Origin: Anaerolineales bacterium UBA832
GTDB taxonomy: Bacteria; Chloroflexota; Anaerolineae; Anaerolineales; UBA11657
Length of the DNA stretch: 16,767 nucleotides
Assembly (NCBI GenBank): GCA_002296125.1
Contig: DBHI01000084.1
Coordinates: forward strand, 1 to 16,767
Direction: 5' to 3'
The first letter of the stretch is position 1; each line of letters starts with the position of its first letter. Shown piece by piece: positions 15,864 to 16,767 of the stretch. The position numbers were made by a program, and so were the translations under genes. The notes beneath the pieces were generated by a model. It saw only the letters and a list, made by a program, of their open reading frames with translations, had not been told where the DNA came from and ran no database searches.

Positions 15864-16767
15864 TTATATGGGAATAACTAATTCTTTATCAAATTCACCA
15901 ATAGTTTCTGGAAATCCTGTTGTTGGATTAATCCAGATATAGTCTTCTACTCTAATGCCGATATTGTCATTTGGATAGTATAACCCTGGTTCGATAGTTA
16001 GTGTCATTCCAAGTTGAACAAAATCGTTGTTTGAAACAGTTTCAGATAATCGTGGATACTCATGTACGCTGAGACCTATGCCATGCCCTAATGTATGAAC
16101 ATAACCATTGTTTGTTCCAGGAAAAGATCGAGTAGTTTTATGACCTAATTCTTCAAAATAGTCGTTTACTAGTTTTTGTGCTGATGCACAACTTTGATTG
16201 GCACGTATATTATCAATTGCTATTTTATGTGCAATAATCACAGCTTCATATAGACGTTCTATTTGGGGAGATGCATGACCGATACACCAGGTACGTGTGA
16301 AATCATAGAAATATCCTCCTCCATATTCACACGGGAAATAATCAAAAATAATTGTTTCACCAGGACAAATAGGAGTATTGGGCGCTCCACGTGAATGAGG
16401 TATTGATGAATCTTTTCCTATCGAAAATATCAGTCCCTCTGGATTTTCGAGATTTTGTTCGACACTCCATTTTCGAATGAGGTTTTGTATATGACCTACA
16501 GTTATTATGGTTCCAGATTGACTAACAAGTTTGTTGTTTATTATTTTGTGTGATGCAATGTAATTGCGAGTTTCGTTCACAATATATAAAGCTCTGTCGG
16601 CGACTGACTTAATACGTTCAATTTCAAGTTGATCTTTAGTTGTTTGCATAGTTTGTATAATGTTTGGCGTATTCTCAGCGACAAATGATACATTAGGTAA
16701 TTTCGAACTCAAGATTTTATAGAGGCTTAAGGTATACCCTTGTTCTTCTCTACCATATATACCGACT
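15864..16767 (-). CDS. M24 family Xaa-Pro peptidase, 5' end outside window
   Basis: A metallopeptidase of the M24 'pita-bread' family, probably an Xaa-Pro aminopeptidase or dipeptidase. The frame stays open to the right edge: 18 codons (VGIYGREEQG...) precede the TTG at 16712, which reads as an internal Leu, so the true start and much of the N-terminal domain lie beyond the window. All five metal ligands are present in the 300-residue fragment: D142 in IIFDYFP, D155 in FYDFTRTW, H228 in HTLGHGIGLSVHE, E259 in TIEPGLY and E274 in IRVEDYI. The first two Asp are 13 residues apart instead of the usual 11, as in the M24 subgroup with a 'DIFPR...GYF.D.TRT' motif. It stops 18 bases before tsaD and is likely cotranscribed with it. 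The exact substrate is uncertain. Confidence 0.92.
   Translation of the reverse strand, partial: VGIYGREEQGYTLSLYKILSSKLPNVSFVAENTPNIIQTMQTTKDQLEIERIKSVADRALYIVNETRNYIASHKIINNKLVSQSGTIITVGHIQNLIRKWSVEQNLENPEGLIFSIGKDSSIPHSRGAPNTPICPGETIIFDYFPCEYGGGYFYDFTRTWCIGHASPQIERLYEAVIIAHKIAIDNIRANQSCASAQKLVNDYFEELGHKTTRSFPGTNNGYVHTLGHGIGLSVHEYPRLSETVSNNDFVQLGMTLTIEPGLYYPNDNIGIRVEDYIWINPTTGFPETIGEFDKELVIPI

Noticed and set aside
15864..16712. M24 peptidase beginning at the TTG at 16712
   Set aside because: The frame is open for 18 more codons to the window edge and the start would fall inside a domain, so it is treated as a gene cut by the edge.
1..16767. CRISPR arrays, insertion sequences, att sites, tRNA or rRNA genes
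   Set aside because: No spaced direct repeats, transposase or integrase, TpsiC-loop-like or rRNA segments were seen; gaps without genes are all under 200 bases.

Overview
This is an AT-rich window (by eye about one third G+C) that is almost fully coding, with 14 protein genes, short spacers and no mobile elements, CRISPR arrays, tRNA or rRNA. Gene content and protein style suggest a free-living, streamlined, respiring bacterium. These include bacterial Complex I subunits, an RNase J, a DUF177 protein, a compact primary sigma factor, a DUF2142-like membrane protein, a PF07090 protein and an acetamidase/formamidase. My best guess is a low-GC Chloroflexota, perhaps a marine SAR202/Dehalococcoidia relative. 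That is inference from recall of protein style and would need a phylogeny.

Layout. (1) Positions 1-4328, + strand: the 3' end of the Complex I operon, nuoL (5' end outside the window), nuoM and nuoN, the three antiporter-like proton-pumping subunits. (2) Positions 4332-6895, + strand: a tight three-gene unit with its own predicted promoter, encoding a PF07090 GATase1-like protein, an alpha/beta hydrolase and an acetamidase/formamidase. This is the metabolically unexplained part. (3) Positions 6885-7484, - strand: rdgB (nucleotide-pool sanitation), overlapping the amidase gene tail to tail. (4) Positions 7570-12973, + strand: a near-consensus extended -10 promoter followed by DUF177 (YceD-like), the primary sigma factor, a Bcp-type peroxiredoxin, metG and a GT-C/DUF2142-like membrane protein. 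(5) Positions 12987-14809, + strand: a second consensus-like promoter, an approximately 140-nt untranslated leader ending in a GC-rich hairpin plus seven T's, then RNase J directly behind it. (6) Positions 14811-16767, - strand: tsaD preceded by an M24 (Xaa-Pro) peptidase whose 5' end lies beyond the right edge.

Most genes are housekeeping: respiration, nucleotide sanitation, transcription initiation, methionyl-tRNA charging, tRNA t6A modification, RNA decay and peptide turnover. The two places most worth follow-up are the terminator-like leader in front of RNase J, which could be a regulatory attenuator or a stand-alone small RNA, and the three-gene hydrolase/amidase cassette behind nuoN.
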